Source: Sphingomicrobium arenosum
GTDB taxonomy: Bacteria; Pseudomonadota; Alphaproteobacteria; Sphingomonadales; Sphingomonadaceae
Assembly: GCF_026157085.1 (NCBI RefSeq)
Contig: NZ_JANPVN010000001.1
Coordinates: 1,426,001 to 1,490,000 of the forward strand
Direction of reading: 5' to 3'
DNA: 64,000 bases
Part shown: positions 1 to 8,733 of the stretch, in pieces
Layout: each line of letters begins with the position of its first letter
How positions within the stretch are numbered: the first letter of the stretch is position 1
Notes under the pieces: generated by a model
Seen by the model: only the letters and a program-made list of their open reading frames with translations
What the model was told of the DNA's origin: nothing
The model's database searches: none
Program-made: the position numbers and the translations under genes

Positions 1-10
1 GGACCACGCC

Positions 11-475
11 ATGACCGTGAATGACGCGCCCGTGATCGACGACGAGGTGTCGGCGTCGGAGGGTGGGGTCATGGGCGCCCTCGAAAGCCTCCATCCCGCC
101 ACGGTCCACTTTCCGATCGCGCTGTTCCTAATGGCCGCGATCACCGAATTTTTCGTGGTTGCCCGCCCAAAGCCCGAGCGAGAGGGTGCCGTCAGGATCA
201 TGCTATATGGCGGTGCTTTCGGTGGCGTCGTCGCCGCGCTGTTCGGCTGGATCCACACAGGTCTGTGGTTCGCGGGCGATACTGTCATGCAGATCCATCG
301 ATGGAATGGGGTGCTCATCGCGGTCCTCGGTGTCGTGGCAGCGTGGATCGCACACCGTCGGCCACGGTCCCGCCTTGCGCTTCGCTTGCTTCTCTTCCCG
401 ATCGCGGGTCTGCTGATCGTCCAGGGTTTCATGGGCGGGGAGCTCGCCCACGGTTTCAATCATCTCCAATTCTGA
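11..475 (+). CDS. DUF2231 family membrane protein
   Basis: Predicted inner-membrane protein of 154 residues. After a soluble N-terminus of about 25 residues it has the family-type start LHPATVHFPIALFLMAA, then about four hydrophobic segments, with His residues at the membrane edge (LHPATVHFP, HTGLW, HRWN, AHGFNH) that could bind heme or metal. No function is established for DUF2231. It heads the copper-resistance gene string and is followed 11 bp later by a lipoprotein gene. The frame stays open to the left edge of the window, so the true start may lie upstream; the ATG has no clear ribosome binding site. Confidence 0.75.
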   Translation: MTVNDAPVIDDEVSASEGGVMGALESLHPATVHFPIALFLMAAITEFFVVARPKPEREGAVRIMLYGGAFGGVVAALFGWIHTGLWFAGDTVMQIHRWNGVLIAVLGVVAAWIAHRRPRSRLALRLLLFPIAGLLIVQGFMGGELAHGFNHLQF

Positions 476-486
476 CGGAGCCTGTC

Positions 487-864
487 ATGCAACATCGTTT
501 CTTCCCCCACGCAGTGAAATCGCTGCTCTTTCCTGCGCTGCTTCTTAGTCTCGCCGGGTGCGACGAGGCGTCGGCGCCTGCGGCCGACGCGGCTCCCGAG
601 GCGACGGTGGTCGAGGCTCCGGCGTCCCCAGTCGACATGCCGGCCCCGGCCGCTCCGCAAGCCGATGTCTCGCCCGCAGCCGAACCAGGCGTGACGGCGG
701 CCCCGAAGGCTGCCCCCGCGCCCCAGCCTGCGGCGCGTCCGAAGCCGTCGGCGGCGCCTGCGCCCGCGGAAAAAGCCCCGGCCGAGACGGCGCCCGCCGA
801 TCCCCATGCCGGGCACGATATGTCGGAAATGTCCGACGATGAAATGAAGGCCATGGGCCACTAG
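487..864 (+). CDS. Met/His-tailed lipoprotein, putative periplasmic copper binder
   Basis: A 125-residue exported lipoprotein. The signal ends in the lipobox LSLAGC, followed by a long Ala/Pro-rich linker (PAPA-type repeats, about residues 25-105) and a C-terminal tail with the His and Met pattern HAGHDMSEM...MKAMGH. Such Met/His tails bind Cu(I)/Cu(II) in several periplasmic copper proteins; a role as copper sponge or donor to the neighbouring ATPase pathway is inference. The ATG at 487 was chosen because a ggag site lies just upstream and it gives a proper signal peptide; the frame is open further upstream. It lies 8 bp before the DUF411 gene. Confidence 0.7.
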   Translation: MQHRFFPHAVKSLLFPALLLSLAGCDEASAPAADAAPEATVVEAPASPVDMPAPAAPQADVSPAAEPGVTAAPKAAPAPQPAARPKPSAAPAPAEKAPAETAPADPHAGHDMSEMSDDEMKAMGH

Positions 865-872
865 GAGGCATC

Positions 873-1331
873 GTGATCGGAAGAAGGAAAGCGCGCACCC
901 TGCTCCCCCTGTTCGGGGGTCTCCTGCTGGCAGCCTGCACGGTTGCTGCCGAAGCGTCGAGTTTCACCATGTACCGCGATCCCAATTGCGGATGTTGCGA
1001 AGAGTGGGCGGCGCATATGGAAATGGGCGAACGGCACGACGTCGCCACGGTCGACCATCCCGACATGCTGGCGCTGAAGACAGCGCATGGTGTGCCTGAT
1101 GACCTACGCTCCTGTCACACGGCGATCGGGGGCGGCCTGGTGATCGAGGGCCACGTGCCCGCCGCCGACATCGAGCGGATTATGGTCGACAAGCCGGACT
1201 GGGTTGAAGGACTTGCGGTTGCCGGAATGCCGCTCGGATCGCCGGGCATGGAGGTCGAGGGGCCGAGCCAGCCCTATGAGGTGATCGCCTTCGGCAACGG
1301 GCGCCGCGAGGTGTTTGCGTCCTACCCCTGA
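873..1331 (+). CDS. DUF411 family metal-binding protein
   Basis: A 152-residue exported protein. It starts with GTG behind a perfect aggagg site at 863-868. It has an N-terminal signal with a possible lipobox (LLAAC), then the DUF411 hallmarks: a Cys cluster [10 protein letters not shown] close to the mature N-terminus, the SCHTA and VIEGHVPA segments, and the [10 protein letters not shown] loop. Family members sit in copper and other heavy-metal resistance clusters and are thought to bind metal through the Cys/His/Met residues. Its position directly before a Cu+-ATPase gene fits that role. Confidence 0.85.
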   Translation: MIGRRKARTLLPLFGGLLLAACTVAAEASSFTMYRDPNCGCCEEWAAHMEMGERHDVATVDHPDMLALKTAHGVPDDLRSCHTAIGGGLVIEGHVPAADIERIMVDKPDWVEGLAVAGMPLGSPGMEVEGPSQPYEVIAFGNGRREVFASYP

Positions 1332-1371
1332 TACCGATCGGGCCGAGCCGGCCAGACAGAAGGAGCGAGCA

Positions 1372-3738
1372 ATGAGCTGTTGCGACACCCAATCCCCGGA
1401 TGGAGCGAATTCCGAAGGGACCGCGATCGACCCCGTCTGCGGGATGAGCGTCACGATCGAGGGGGCGTCGCATATCGCCAAGCACGATGGGGCGACGCAT
1501 TATTTCTGTTCGGCCCGGTGCAAGGACAAGTTCCTTGCCGACCCTAAACACTATCTTTCCCGTGCTCATCTCGATCAGGTCGAGGACCTTCCCGAAGGCA
1601 CGATCTATACCTGTCCGATGCATCCCGAGATCCGGCAGGTCGGACCGGGAAGCTGCCCTATCTGCGGGATGGCGCTCGAACCCGAGACGGTCGGTCTCGG
1701 CGATGGCCCCGATCCCGAACTAGTCGATATGACGCGCCGCTTCTGGGTCAGCGCTTTCTTCACGCTGCCGCTCTTCGTTTATGCGATGAGCGATATGATT
1801 CCGGGGGTGAGTTTCGACCAGCTGATCGAACCCGCGCGCGCGCAATGGGCGCAGCTCGCGCTCGCCACACCAGTGGTGCTGTGGGGCGGCTGGCCTTTCT
1901 TCGTGCGTGCATGGCAGTCGTTAAGGACCCGCAACCTCAACATGTTCACGCTGATCGGCTTCGGGGTCGCCATCGCTTATCTGTTCAGCCTCGTGGCCAC
2001 GCTCGTGCCGGACGTGTTCCCGCCCGCTTTCCGCGATCACTCCGGGCGGGTAGGCGTCTACTTCGAGGCGGCTGCAGTGATCACCACGCTCGTGTTGCTG
2101 GGCCAGGTGCTCGAACTCCGGGCGCGCGGATCGACGTCGAGCGCGCTGCGGGCCCTGCTCGAGCTCGCACCGCCTACCGCGCTCAAGATCTTCGGCAGGG
2201 GCGACGAGCGCGAAGTCTCGCTCGACCAGGTGGCAAGCGGCGACCTACTTCGCGTTCGCCCCGGGGACAAGGTGCCCGTGGACGGCGAGGTGACCGAGGG
2301 GGCTAGCGCCATCGATGAATCCATGATCAGCGGCGAGCCGCTACCCGTTTCCAAGCAGGCGGGCGACCGGGTTATCGGCGGGACCGTCAACCAGACAGGC
2401 GGGTTCGTCATGCGGGCGGACGCGGTCGGAAAGGACACGATGTTGTCCAAGATCGTCCAGATGGTGGCCGAGGCACAGCGCAGCCGCGCTCCCATCCAGC
2501 GGCTGGCCGACCAGGTGGCGGCATGGTTCGTTCCCGCGGTCGTCGTGATCGCGATCGTCACCTTCGCCGTCTGGGCCCTCTGGGGGCCGTTCCCCGCTCT
2601 TGCCTATGCTCTCGTGAATGCGATCGCCGTCCTGATTATTGCCTGTCCCTGTGCGCTCGGCCTCGCAACGCCGATGTCGATCATGACTGGCACCGGCAAG
2701 GGCGCACAGCATGGCATTCTCATCCGGAATGCCGAGGCGCTCGAAACGCTCGAGAAGATCGACACGCTTGTGGTCGATAAGACGGGGACGCTCACCATGG
2801 GCAAGCCCGACCTCGTTGCCGTCAGCCCTCATGGTGGGCTCGATGAGACAGAGTTCCTCTCTGCAGTCGCCGCCGTCGAGGCGGGTAGCGAGCACCCGCT
2901 CGCCCACGCCATCGTCGAAGGCGCCAAGGCGCGCGGCGTACCCGTCATTGCGGCATCGGATCTCTCATCGACCACAGGGGAAGGCGTGGAGGCGCGTGTG
3001 GGGTCGAAGACCGTCGCGATCGGGAACGAGAAACTGATGCGGCGGATCGGCATCGAGGACACGGCGTGGCTCGATTCAGCCGACGCAGGCCGCTCGCTCG
3101 GCCAGACCGTGATGTTTGTGGCAATAGACGGCGTGCCCGCGGGGCTGATCGCGGTCGCCGACCCGATCAAGCCCACGAGCGCGGCGGCGATCCGGGCCTT
3201 GCACGATCGCGGCATCGAAGTGGTAATGTTGACAGGCGACAGCCACGCAACGGCGCAAGCGGTTGCCGACCAACTCGGGATCGATCAGGTTGAAGCCAAC
3301 GTCTCCCCCGAAGAGAAACATCGCAAGATCGAGGCGCTGAAGGCCGCAGGCAAGCGCGTCGCCATGGCCGGCGATGGCATCAACGATGCGCCTGCGCTGG
3401 CCGCGGCCGACGTGGGCATCGCGATGGGGACGGGCACCGACGTGGCCATCGAGAGCGCCGGTGTCACGCTGGTGCGCGGCGATCTTACCGGGGTTCTCCA
3501 GGCCATCGTCCTGTCGCGTGCGACCATGCGCAATATCCGCGAAAATTTGGTCTTCGCCTTCGGTTACAACGCGCTCGGCATCCCGGTGGCAGCCGGCGTC
3601 CTCTTTCCCGCCTTCGGCTTATTGCTGAACCCCATGATCGCTGCGGCGGCGATGAGTCTCTCATCCGTGTCCGTCATTGCCAATGCGCTGCGGCTACGTG
3701 GGCTAGCTCTACCCAAGCTTCAGGAAGCTTCGTCATGA
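1372..3738 (+). CDS. copA: Cu+-exporting P-type ATPase
   Basis: Exports monovalent copper from the cytoplasm using ATP. The 788-residue protein has, in order, an N-terminal YHS domain (DPVCGM at 20-25, YFCSARC at 44-50), a heavy-metal-binding domain (YTCPMHP at 79-85, PICGM at 96-100) and a P1B-ATPase core. The membrane site is Cys425-Pro-Cys427; the phosphorylated Asp is 469 in DKTGT; the HP motif (SEHPLAHA) and the hinge GDGINDAPA are intact. The GYN and MSLSS motifs in the last two helices mark the Cu+ class. The usual HMA domain is replaced by the YHS and metal-binding domains. Start at 1372 has aaggag upstream. The stop overlaps the next start (ATGA). Confidence 0.95.
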   Translation: MSCCDTQSPDGANSEGTAIDPVCGMSVTIEGASHIAKHDGATHYFCSARCKDKFLADPKHYLSRAHLDQVEDLPEGTIYTCPMHPEIRQVGPGSCPICGMALEPETVGLGDGPDPELVDMTRRFWVSAFFTLPLFVYAMSDMIPGVSFDQLIEPARAQWAQLALATPVVLWGGWPFFVRAWQSLRTRNLNMFTLIGFGVAIAYLFSLVATLVPDVFPPAFRDHSGRVGVYFEAAAVITTLVLLGQVLELRARGSTSSALRALLELAPPTALKIFGRGDEREVSLDQVASGDLLRVRPGDKVPVDGEVTEGASAIDESMISGEPLPVSKQAGDRVIGGTVNQTGGFVMRADAVGKDTMLSKIVQMVAEAQRSRAPIQRLADQVAAWFVPAVVVIAIVTFAVWALWGPFPALAYALVNAIAVLIIACPCALGLATPMSIMTGTGKGAQHGILIRNAEALETLEKIDTLVVDKTGTLTMGKPDLVAVSPHGGLDETEFLSAVAAVEAGSEHPLAHAIVEGAKARGVPVIAASDLSSTTGEGVEARVGSKTVAIGNEKLMRRIGIEDTAWLDSADAGRSLGQTVMFVAIDGVPAGLIAVADPIKPTSAAAIRALHDRGIEVVMLTGDSHATAQAVADQLGIDQVEANVSPEEKHRKIEALKAAGKRVAMAGDGINDAPALAAADVGIAMGTGTDVAIESAGVTLVRGDLTGVLQAIVLSRATMRNIRENLVFAFGYNALGIPVAAGVLFPAFGLLLNPMIAAAAMSLSSVSVIANALRLRGLALPKLQEASS

Positions 3739-4151
3739 TTGAAGCGACCGCTATCGGGATATCGCTGTTTCTAGCATCGCTGACATTGCACCTTGCGATG
3801 TTGCGACTGGCGAAAAAGGTCTCGCCACCCGGCGTCGCGCCCGCGAACTTGCGGCTGACTGCCGGTTCGCTGCTCGTCCTGCTCAGTCACATGCTCGTTG
3901 CCGTCGTTTTCGCTTCGGGTTTCGCATGGGCGGCATCGCTCGGACTGGGCGATTTTGCGAAAGAGCCGAGCATGTCAGCCATGGACTACTACTATTTTGC
4001 GCTGATTACTGTCACGACGGTCGGACTGGGCGACATCTATCCGACCGAGCATCTGAGAGTCATCACGGGCATCGCATCGCTGACCGGATTCATCCTGATC
4101 AGTTGCACGGCCCAATACGTCTATAAGACAATGAACCATCAGCAGAACTGA
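3735..4151 (+). CDS. Two-helix potassium channel-like protein
   Basis: A 138-residue membrane protein. Two or three hydrophobic helices surround a pore loop with the selectivity filter TVGLGD (residues 95-100), a variant of the K+ channel TVGYGD, followed by a pore-lining helix. There is no C-terminal RCK domain, so it is a minimal pore subunit (Ion_trans_2 type). It is translationally coupled to copA through ATGA, which suggests joint production, perhaps to balance charge during copper export; that idea is inference. The Leu in the filter is found in some bacterial homologues and need not abolish selectivity. Confidence 0.8.
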   Translation: MIEATAIGISLFLASLTLHLAMLRLAKKVSPPGVAPANLRLTAGSLLVLLSHMLVAVVFASGFAWAASLGLGDFAKEPSMSAMDYYYFALITVTTVGLGDIYPTEHLRVITGIASLTGFILISCTAQYVYKTMNHQQN

Positions 4152-4186
4152 TCTCTTCTCCTCGAGCAGGAAAAAGGAAGGTAATC

Positions 4187-4420
4187 ATGGTCCTTAGGAT
4201 TATTGGCCTCGGTCTTATCGGCTTTGTCGGCTATAAGTTCTTGAGGCCGAAGCCGCATCGTGTGAACGCCGCCTATGCGCCCGACCAGCCCCACAACAGC
4301 CTTACCGACGTTCGCGATGCGGGCCCTCAAGCGATGCGCGATCCACCCACCGAATGGACCGAGACCGACGAAGATCTCGATGAGAGTTTTCCCGCCAGCG
4401 ATCCACCGGGCGGATACTGA
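4187..4420 (+). CDS. Small membrane-anchored protein with acidic DESFPASDPP tail
   Basis: A 77-residue protein behind an aaggaagg ribosome site. Residues 1-19 form a hydrophobic Gly-rich anchor, the middle is polar, and the tail reads EDLDESFPASDPPGGY. The 'DESFPASDPP' tail recurs at the ends of many unrelated small alphaproteobacterial proteins and has no assigned function that I know. It closes the copper cluster and probably shares its transcript (35 bp after the channel gene). Confidence 0.65.
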   Translation: MVLRIIGLGLIGFVGYKFLRPKPHRVNAAYAPDQPHNSLTDVRDAGPQAMRDPPTEWTETDEDLDESFPASDPPGGY

Positions 4421-4463
4421 AGAGAGTTAATGTGCGCCGATCTGGCCCCAAGGAAAGATTCAC

Positions 4464-4510
4464 AACCGGCCGAGCAGTCGGCAATTGGGCCGACTGCCGA
4501 CGGACCGGTT
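4464..4510. repeat. Large imperfect hairpin in the gap between copper cluster and islet
   Basis: The 369-bp gap 4421-4789 contains no gene. It holds a 9-bp perfect stem (GCAGTCGGC 4474-4482, GCCGACTGC 4489-4497, loop aattgg) nested in outer arms aaccgg (4464-4469) and ccggtt (4505-4510). No T-run follows, so it is not a classic intrinsic terminator. It may end the copper transcript or mark the border of the next islet. The rest of the gap shows nothing I can name. Confidence 0.5.
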
Positions 4511-4789
4511 CTGGTCGGCAGGGAGCGGGAAGCAGACGCTTTCCAGCTAGCTAGCAAGGGTGGAATGACCAGCAGCCATTCGTTTCGGCACCCCCTCTAG
4601 GCTCATCAGCTTCAGCCATGGTTTATTGGTGACCCATATCGCAAACTATCAGCCATCACCGAATGCAGGACCGGCAACGTAGCGTTGCATCTGCGAAGCG
4701 GTCGTGATCCTGTCATTTTGAGTGTCGAGCTACAGATTGCTATCTGGGCAATACAGGGATATGTTCTTGAATCGTTCTAGGGAAACGGC

Positions 4790-5527
4790 ATGGCTGATGG
4801 AAGCTCAATCGAATGGACAGATGCAACGTGGAATCCTGTAACGGGTTGCACGAAAATCACGGCTGGCTGCGACAATTGCTATGCCGAGCGCTTCGCCGAA
4901 CGGTGGCGAGGCATTCCGGGCCATCCTTTTGAATTTGGTTTCGACCTAACCCTCCGCCCAGACCGTCTAGACCAACCGCTCCGTTGGAAGCGAAGCCGGA
5001 TGATATTCGTCAATTCCATGAGTGATCTCTTCCATAAGGAAGTGCCGTTCCCATTCGTCGACTCCGTATTCAACACCATGGAGGAAGCGCATTGGCATGT
5101 GTTTCAGGTGCTGACGAAACGCAGCTCCCGGATGCGTGACTACTTGCAAAGGCGTTATGCGGATCGCCAACCTCCCAAGCATATCTGGCTTGGCGTGTCG
5201 GTCGAGGACGCGAGAGGCGCCACACGCATCAAGCACCTGAGCGAAGCTCCGGCCGGCATTCGCTTCCTCTCCGTTGAACCGCTGATCGGGCCAGTCGGGC
5301 CAGTCGATCTCTCGGGCATCCATTGGGTGATTGCCGGCGGGGAGAGCGGCCCGGGAGCGCGCATCCTCAATATCGAGTGGGCTCGCCAGATTCGCGATGA
5401 GTGCGCTCGGCAGGGCGTGGCATTCTTCTTCAAGCAATGGGGCGGAATTCGACCAAAAAGTGGTGGCCGCGAACTTGATGGTCGCGAGTGGAATGAGTTT
5501 CCTTCGAACATGACAGCGTTTGGCTAA
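4790..5527 (+). CDS. DUF5131 (phage Gp37/Gp68-like) three-Cys-motif protein
   Basis: A 245-residue cytoplasmic protein. Its N-terminal signature is WNPVTGCTKITAGCDNCYAE: Cys20-x6-Cys27-x2-Cys30, the family's three-Cys motif, suited to an Fe-S cluster or zinc. Other conserved pieces are the segment around TWNP, VSVED (~140), VEPLIGP (~165) and VIAGGESGPGAR (~180). The Cys pattern and barrel-like segments recall radical SAM enzymes, but the spacing is not CxxxCxxC and the reaction is unknown. Its stop TAA shares its last A with the ATG of tcmP, so the two proteins are made together. Codon use is AT-richer than that of the flanking genes, suggesting transfer. Confidence 0.85.
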   Translation: MADGSSIEWTDATWNPVTGCTKITAGCDNCYAERFAERWRGIPGHPFEFGFDLTLRPDRLDQPLRWKRSRMIFVNSMSDLFHKEVPFPFVDSVFNTMEEAHWHVFQVLTKRSSRMRDYLQRRYADRQPPKHIWLGVSVEDARGATRIKHLSEAPAGIRFLSVEPLIGPVGPVDLSGIHWVIAGGESGPGARILNIEWARQIRDECARQGVAFFFKQWGGIRPKSGGRELDGREWNEFPSNMTAFG

Positions 5528-6687
5528 TGGCGATCGACGTCGCGCATTACGAGGGTCGCGAACAGGCTTTCGTCAAACATACATTCTTGGACAAGTACCT
5601 ACCCGCGCTCATCGGGAAGGTGTGCTCGAGATACGACGAGTTTGTGTATGTCGATGGGTTCGCCGGGCCTTGGAAATCCGCGGCGGGCGAGAACTTCGAC
5701 GATACCTCGTTTGGTATCGCACTCAATCACATGACGAGCCAGCGTCTGCTTTATCTGTCTCGCGGCCGCAATGTGCGAATGCGGGCGTTTCTAGTAGAGA
5801 AAGACCCATCATCATTTGCACAGCTGCAACGAGCGGTAGCTCTCTATCCAAAGATCGAGATCACGCCCCTCAACGGCAAGATGGAAGACCATGTGGCAGC
5901 CATTGTCGCCTCAATTCCTCAGGAATCTTTTTCATTCACGTTGATCGATCCCAAAGGATTTCCGGCGATCGGTTCGATGATGCCGCTTCTGCAGCGTCAG
6001 AATGCCGAAGCCCTCGTCAACTTCATGTTTGATTTCGCAAACCGGTTCGGCGGGACTGACCTTATCCCGGCTTTGGAGGAGTGGCTATCCACGAGCGCAC
6101 CAGATGATTGGCGCAAGCGGATCAAGGCGGTCAGCGGCGAGCAGCGCGAGCGACTCTACGAAGAATTGGCGGTTCAAGCGCTTCGGCAAACGTCAGGCTA
6201 TGTCTATGCGCCCGTCATCACAGTCGACAAGGTTTTGCACAACCGTCCCCTGTACAAACTCATCTTTCTCACACGTCATTCGGAGGGGCTAAAAGTTTTT
6301 CGCGATAGCGAGCGCAGCGCACTTGATGCGCAGGCCATCACGCGATCGGCATCAAAAGCTAAGAAGCGAGAAGCCTGCACACTGATGGGCGATCTGTTTG
6401 CAGATGGTTTTGACGCTGTGCCCAATGACCGCAGCACGCAGGTCATTCGACGCAGCGAGGAGGAGGCATCACGCCGGCTACAAGCGATGCTGACGACTGC
6501 AAACTCCGGCTTCTGTAAGTGGAAGGAATGCTGGCCACCAATACTCGAGGAGCTTTCGGTAACGCATTCGTGGCTCGGCAGGCATGTCAACGATCGTCGA
6601 AAGGCGGGGCAGATTTCAGCCCCAGCTTGGCCAAGCGAAAGAACTCAAATTCCTCGCGATGAGCAGCAGTTAAGATGGAACGGGTGA
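5527..6687 (+). CDS. tcmP: Three-Cys-motif partner protein TcmP
   Basis: A 386-residue protein of the family defined by pairing with three-Cys-motif proteins such as the gene before it. The N-terminal half looks like a Rossmann methyltransferase: motif-I-like VDGFAGP (42-48), an acidic loop LVEKDP (89-94), and motif-IV-like LIDPKGFP (139-146), followed by NFMFDFANRF (165-174). The C-terminal half is charged and of unknown fold. Homologues are scattered among bacteria, often in variable islands; a defence or nucleic-acid modification role is inference. Coupled to the DUF5131 gene by a 1-nt overlap. Base composition is lower in G+C than the neighbours. Confidence 0.85.
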   Translation: MAIDVAHYEGREQAFVKHTFLDKYLPALIGKVCSRYDEFVYVDGFAGPWKSAAGENFDDTSFGIALNHMTSQRLLYLSRGRNVRMRAFLVEKDPSSFAQLQRAVALYPKIEITPLNGKMEDHVAAIVASIPQESFSFTLIDPKGFPAIGSMMPLLQRQNAEALVNFMFDFANRFGGTDLIPALEEWLSTSAPDDWRKRIKAVSGEQRERLYEELAVQALRQTSGYVYAPVITVDKVLHNRPLYKLIFLTRHSEGLKVFRDSERSALDAQAITRSASKAKKREACTLMGDLFADGFDAVPNDRSTQVIRRSEEEASRRLQAMLTTANSGFCKWKECWPPILEELSVTHSWLGRHVNDRRKAGQISAPAWPSERTQIPRDEQQLRWNG

Positions 6688-6697
6688 TTCAAGCTGG

Positions 6698-6797
6698 CGC
6701 TTAGCTGACCGGCAGTTCACAGGTTCTACCGCGTGCGTTCTGAATGACCGGACTGGGGCGCTAAGCGGACATCAATTTCGTCTCCGGACATAAATTT
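6698..6797. repeat. Short repeats resembling mobile-element debris
   Basis: The 178-bp gap after tcmP (6688-6865) holds an inverted repeat CGCTTAGC (6698-6705) / GCTAAGCG (6760-6767) and two near-identical direct repeats ggacatcaattt (6767-6778) and ggacataaattt (6786-6797) spaced 19 bp. Multiple short direct repeats of this kind occur at the ends of some insertion sequences. No transposase remnant is visible, so the assignment is tentative. Confidence 0.35.
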
Positions 6798-6865
6798 CCC
6801 AATGATTTGAGTGCCCATCTTTGTTACGCCGGGCGCACCACCGAGGGGCAAGAGGGGGAAGAGTG

Positions 6866-7921
6866 ATGAACAGGCCATCCGACAGCGCGCCGACCGGCGC
6901 CAATGCGCAGATCCCCGCGGCGCTCGTCCGGGCGGGGCGTCTCGAACAGGCCGGCAAGACGCAGCAGGCCGTACAGCTTTATCGCAAGATCGCTGCCCAG
7001 CCGCGGCTCACCTTACCGCATTGCCGCCAGATCATCGCCGGGCTGGTGCGTTGCGGCGAGACGTCACTCGCCGGGCAGATCAACCGCAGGCTGGTCGAGA
7101 TTCGTGCCGCCAAGCTGCCCGATACGATCGAAGCGGCGCTTGAGCGCGTGTGGGAGGATATCGACGCCGACGCGCTCGACCAGGCGGTGGTCGACTGGGC
7201 CTGGTCCAATCGAGACCCCGAGTTCAAGGGTAACCGCGAAGAATTCGAACGTCGGGCCAAATGGGGCATCCGGGCCGAACGCGTGTTGCTCGATTGGCTC
7301 GAATGTCGGCCCGACGACGATAGCGCGAAAAGCCTCTTTATCGATGGCGATGCGTCCGCGCAGCAATATTCGGCGATCGGCGCCCATTGCCGCGCCGCCG
7401 CCCATGTCGGGCCAATCTTCGCAGGACCGCTTCTCTACGAACTATACGACATCGACGTCAAATATATCGGCTCGTTCCCGGCGCTGCCGGGGAGCGTCCT
7501 GTCGCGCCGCCTGATCAGCACCAGCACCAACGACAAGCAGAGCGTTCGCCGGATGGCCGAAGATGTGGTGCGCGATGGCAGCGTGCTTGTCATGGCGGCC
7601 GATGGCAATAGCGGAGGGCCGCCGCTCGAGGATGCCAGCGAGGAAGAGCTGGCGCTGCGCATCTCGCCGCTCATCCCGCGCCTCGTGCATCGCCATGGGG
7701 TGACCTCGTCCTATGGCATGGCGCAATGGGTCGACTGCAAGAAAATCCAACTGAGCGTGACGGCGCTGCCCCAGCCCGAAGACGGTGAAAGCGAAGAGGG
7801 TTTCATCGCGCGCTGGCGGCAGGCCTATCGCGACCATGCCCTCGCCCAGACCAAGGCGGCGCCGGAGAATTTGCGGCTTCACCGGGGTCTCTGGCGCGAT
7901 ATCGCCCCGGCCAAGGCTTGA
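6866..7921 (+). CDS. Hypothetical protein, possible acyltransferase-like fold
   Basis: A 351-residue protein that I do not recognise with certainty. The N-terminus (about 1-65) is helical, with a TPR-like pattern (ALVRAGRLEQAGKTQQAVQLY). The rest has weak hints of the LpxL/LPLAT layout: a His followed by Gly (AHVGPIF), an 'LISTSTND...RRMAEDVVRDGSVLVMAADG' type block with a late Asp, and a C-terminal SVTALPQP strand, but the catalytic HxxxxD/E is not evident. The start at 6866 follows agggggaagag; a GTG three bases earlier is also possible. It ends 20 bp from the convergent blh gene. Confidence 0.55.
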   Translation: MNRPSDSAPTGANAQIPAALVRAGRLEQAGKTQQAVQLYRKIAAQPRLTLPHCRQIIAGLVRCGETSLAGQINRRLVEIRAAKLPDTIEAALERVWEDIDADALDQAVVDWAWSNRDPEFKGNREEFERRAKWGIRAERVLLDWLECRPDDDSAKSLFIDGDASAQQYSAIGAHCRAAAHVGPIFAGPLLYELYDIDVKYIGSFPALPGSVLSRRLISTSTNDKQSVRRMAEDVVRDGSVLVMAADGNSGGPPLEDASEEELALRISPLIPRLVHRHGVTSSYGMAQWVDCKKIQLSVTALPQPEDGESEEGFIARWRQAYRDHALAQTKAAPENLRLHRGLWRDIAPAKA

Positions 7922-7941
7922 GCGCCGCGATCGGCAGGGAC

Positions 7942-8733
7942 TCAGGCGGCGGCGATGGCGCCCTGCCCCGTCCCCCAGCTGCGGTCGAGCAGCATGTGCG
8001 GGATCAGCGCGGCAAGCGCGAGGGCGGTGAAGACGAGCGGTGGGACAGCGCCCGACAGCACGGCGGCGACGAGAAGGGCAGCGCCAGCGAGCGCGGCAAG
8101 ACCGAAAGGGAGGATCGCGGCGGCGGCGCGATGACGCCCCAGCCGCGCCACCAGTTCCTCGATCCGCACGAGCGCGTGCAGCATGGTGAAATGCAAGGCG
8201 ATGGCGAGAAGCGGGTCGAGCAGCGCATAGGCCGCGAGGAGGAGGAGCGCGCGAAGGCGATGCCCGCCGAGCACGAGCATGGCGGGACCTGCAAGGCCGA
8301 TGAGCGCGAGGGGCATGGCCAACGGCGCGGCCCCGTCCACGCCCATCCATTCGAGGATCGCGTGGGTCGAGACCGGGCGCAAGAGAAACACGCCGCCGAT
8401 CAGCATCAACCCCTCGCCCCATGCGGCGGCGAGCGACACGCCGCGCTGGCGGTTCTCATGCGCGAAATGCCATGCCGACAGGGCGAAGAACAGCATCAGC
8501 CCGTTGACGGGCGCAGCAATGAAATAGGCCGCGGCGCAGCCGATGAGCGCGAGATAGACGAGGCTGTAACCAAGGCCCGGTCGAACCAGCCGTTCGGCCT
8601 CGGCATCGATCGCGCCATGAAAGACGCCGACCGCCAGCAGGGCCCCGGCCAGCAGGAGCGACGGGACGCCCAGCCCCGCCAGGATCGCGGCGGCGATCCC
8701 GACGAGGCCGAAGCGTACCTCCGCGCGGGTCAC
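7942..8733 (-). CDS. blh: Beta-carotene 15,15'-dioxygenase, Brp/Blh family
   Basis: Cleaves beta-carotene to two molecules of retinal, the chromophore of the rhodopsin encoded just upstream. The 263-residue protein is almost all membrane helices and keeps the iron-ligand motifs of the family: GVFHGAIDAEA (His39, Asp43), SAWHFAHE (His89, His92), HFTMLHALVRI and IPHMLLDR near the C-terminus. It starts with GTG overlapping the rhodopsin stop (GTGA), so the two are translationally coupled. No carotenoid synthesis genes are in the window, so beta-carotene must come from elsewhere in the genome. Confidence 0.9.
   Translation of the reverse strand: MTRAEVRFGLVGIAAAILAGLGVPSLLLAGALLAVGVFHGAIDAEAERLVRPGLGYSLVYLALIGCAAAYFIAAPVNGLMLFFALSAWHFAHENRQRGVSLAAAWGEGLMLIGGVFLLRPVSTHAILEWMGVDGAAPLAMPLALIGLAGPAMLVLGGHRLRALLLLAAYALLDPLLAIALHFTMLHALVRIEELVARLGRHRAAAAILPFGLAALAGAALLVAAVLSGAVPPLVFTALALAALIPHMLLDRSWGTGQGAIAAA

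Noticed and set aside
4474..4497. Hairpin as an intrinsic terminator of the copper cluster
   Set aside because: No T-run follows on either strand.
4790..5527. Assignment of the DUF5131 protein as a classical radical SAM enzyme
   Set aside because: The Cys spacing is x6/x2, not the CxxxCxxC of radical SAM proteins; only a general similarity can be claimed.
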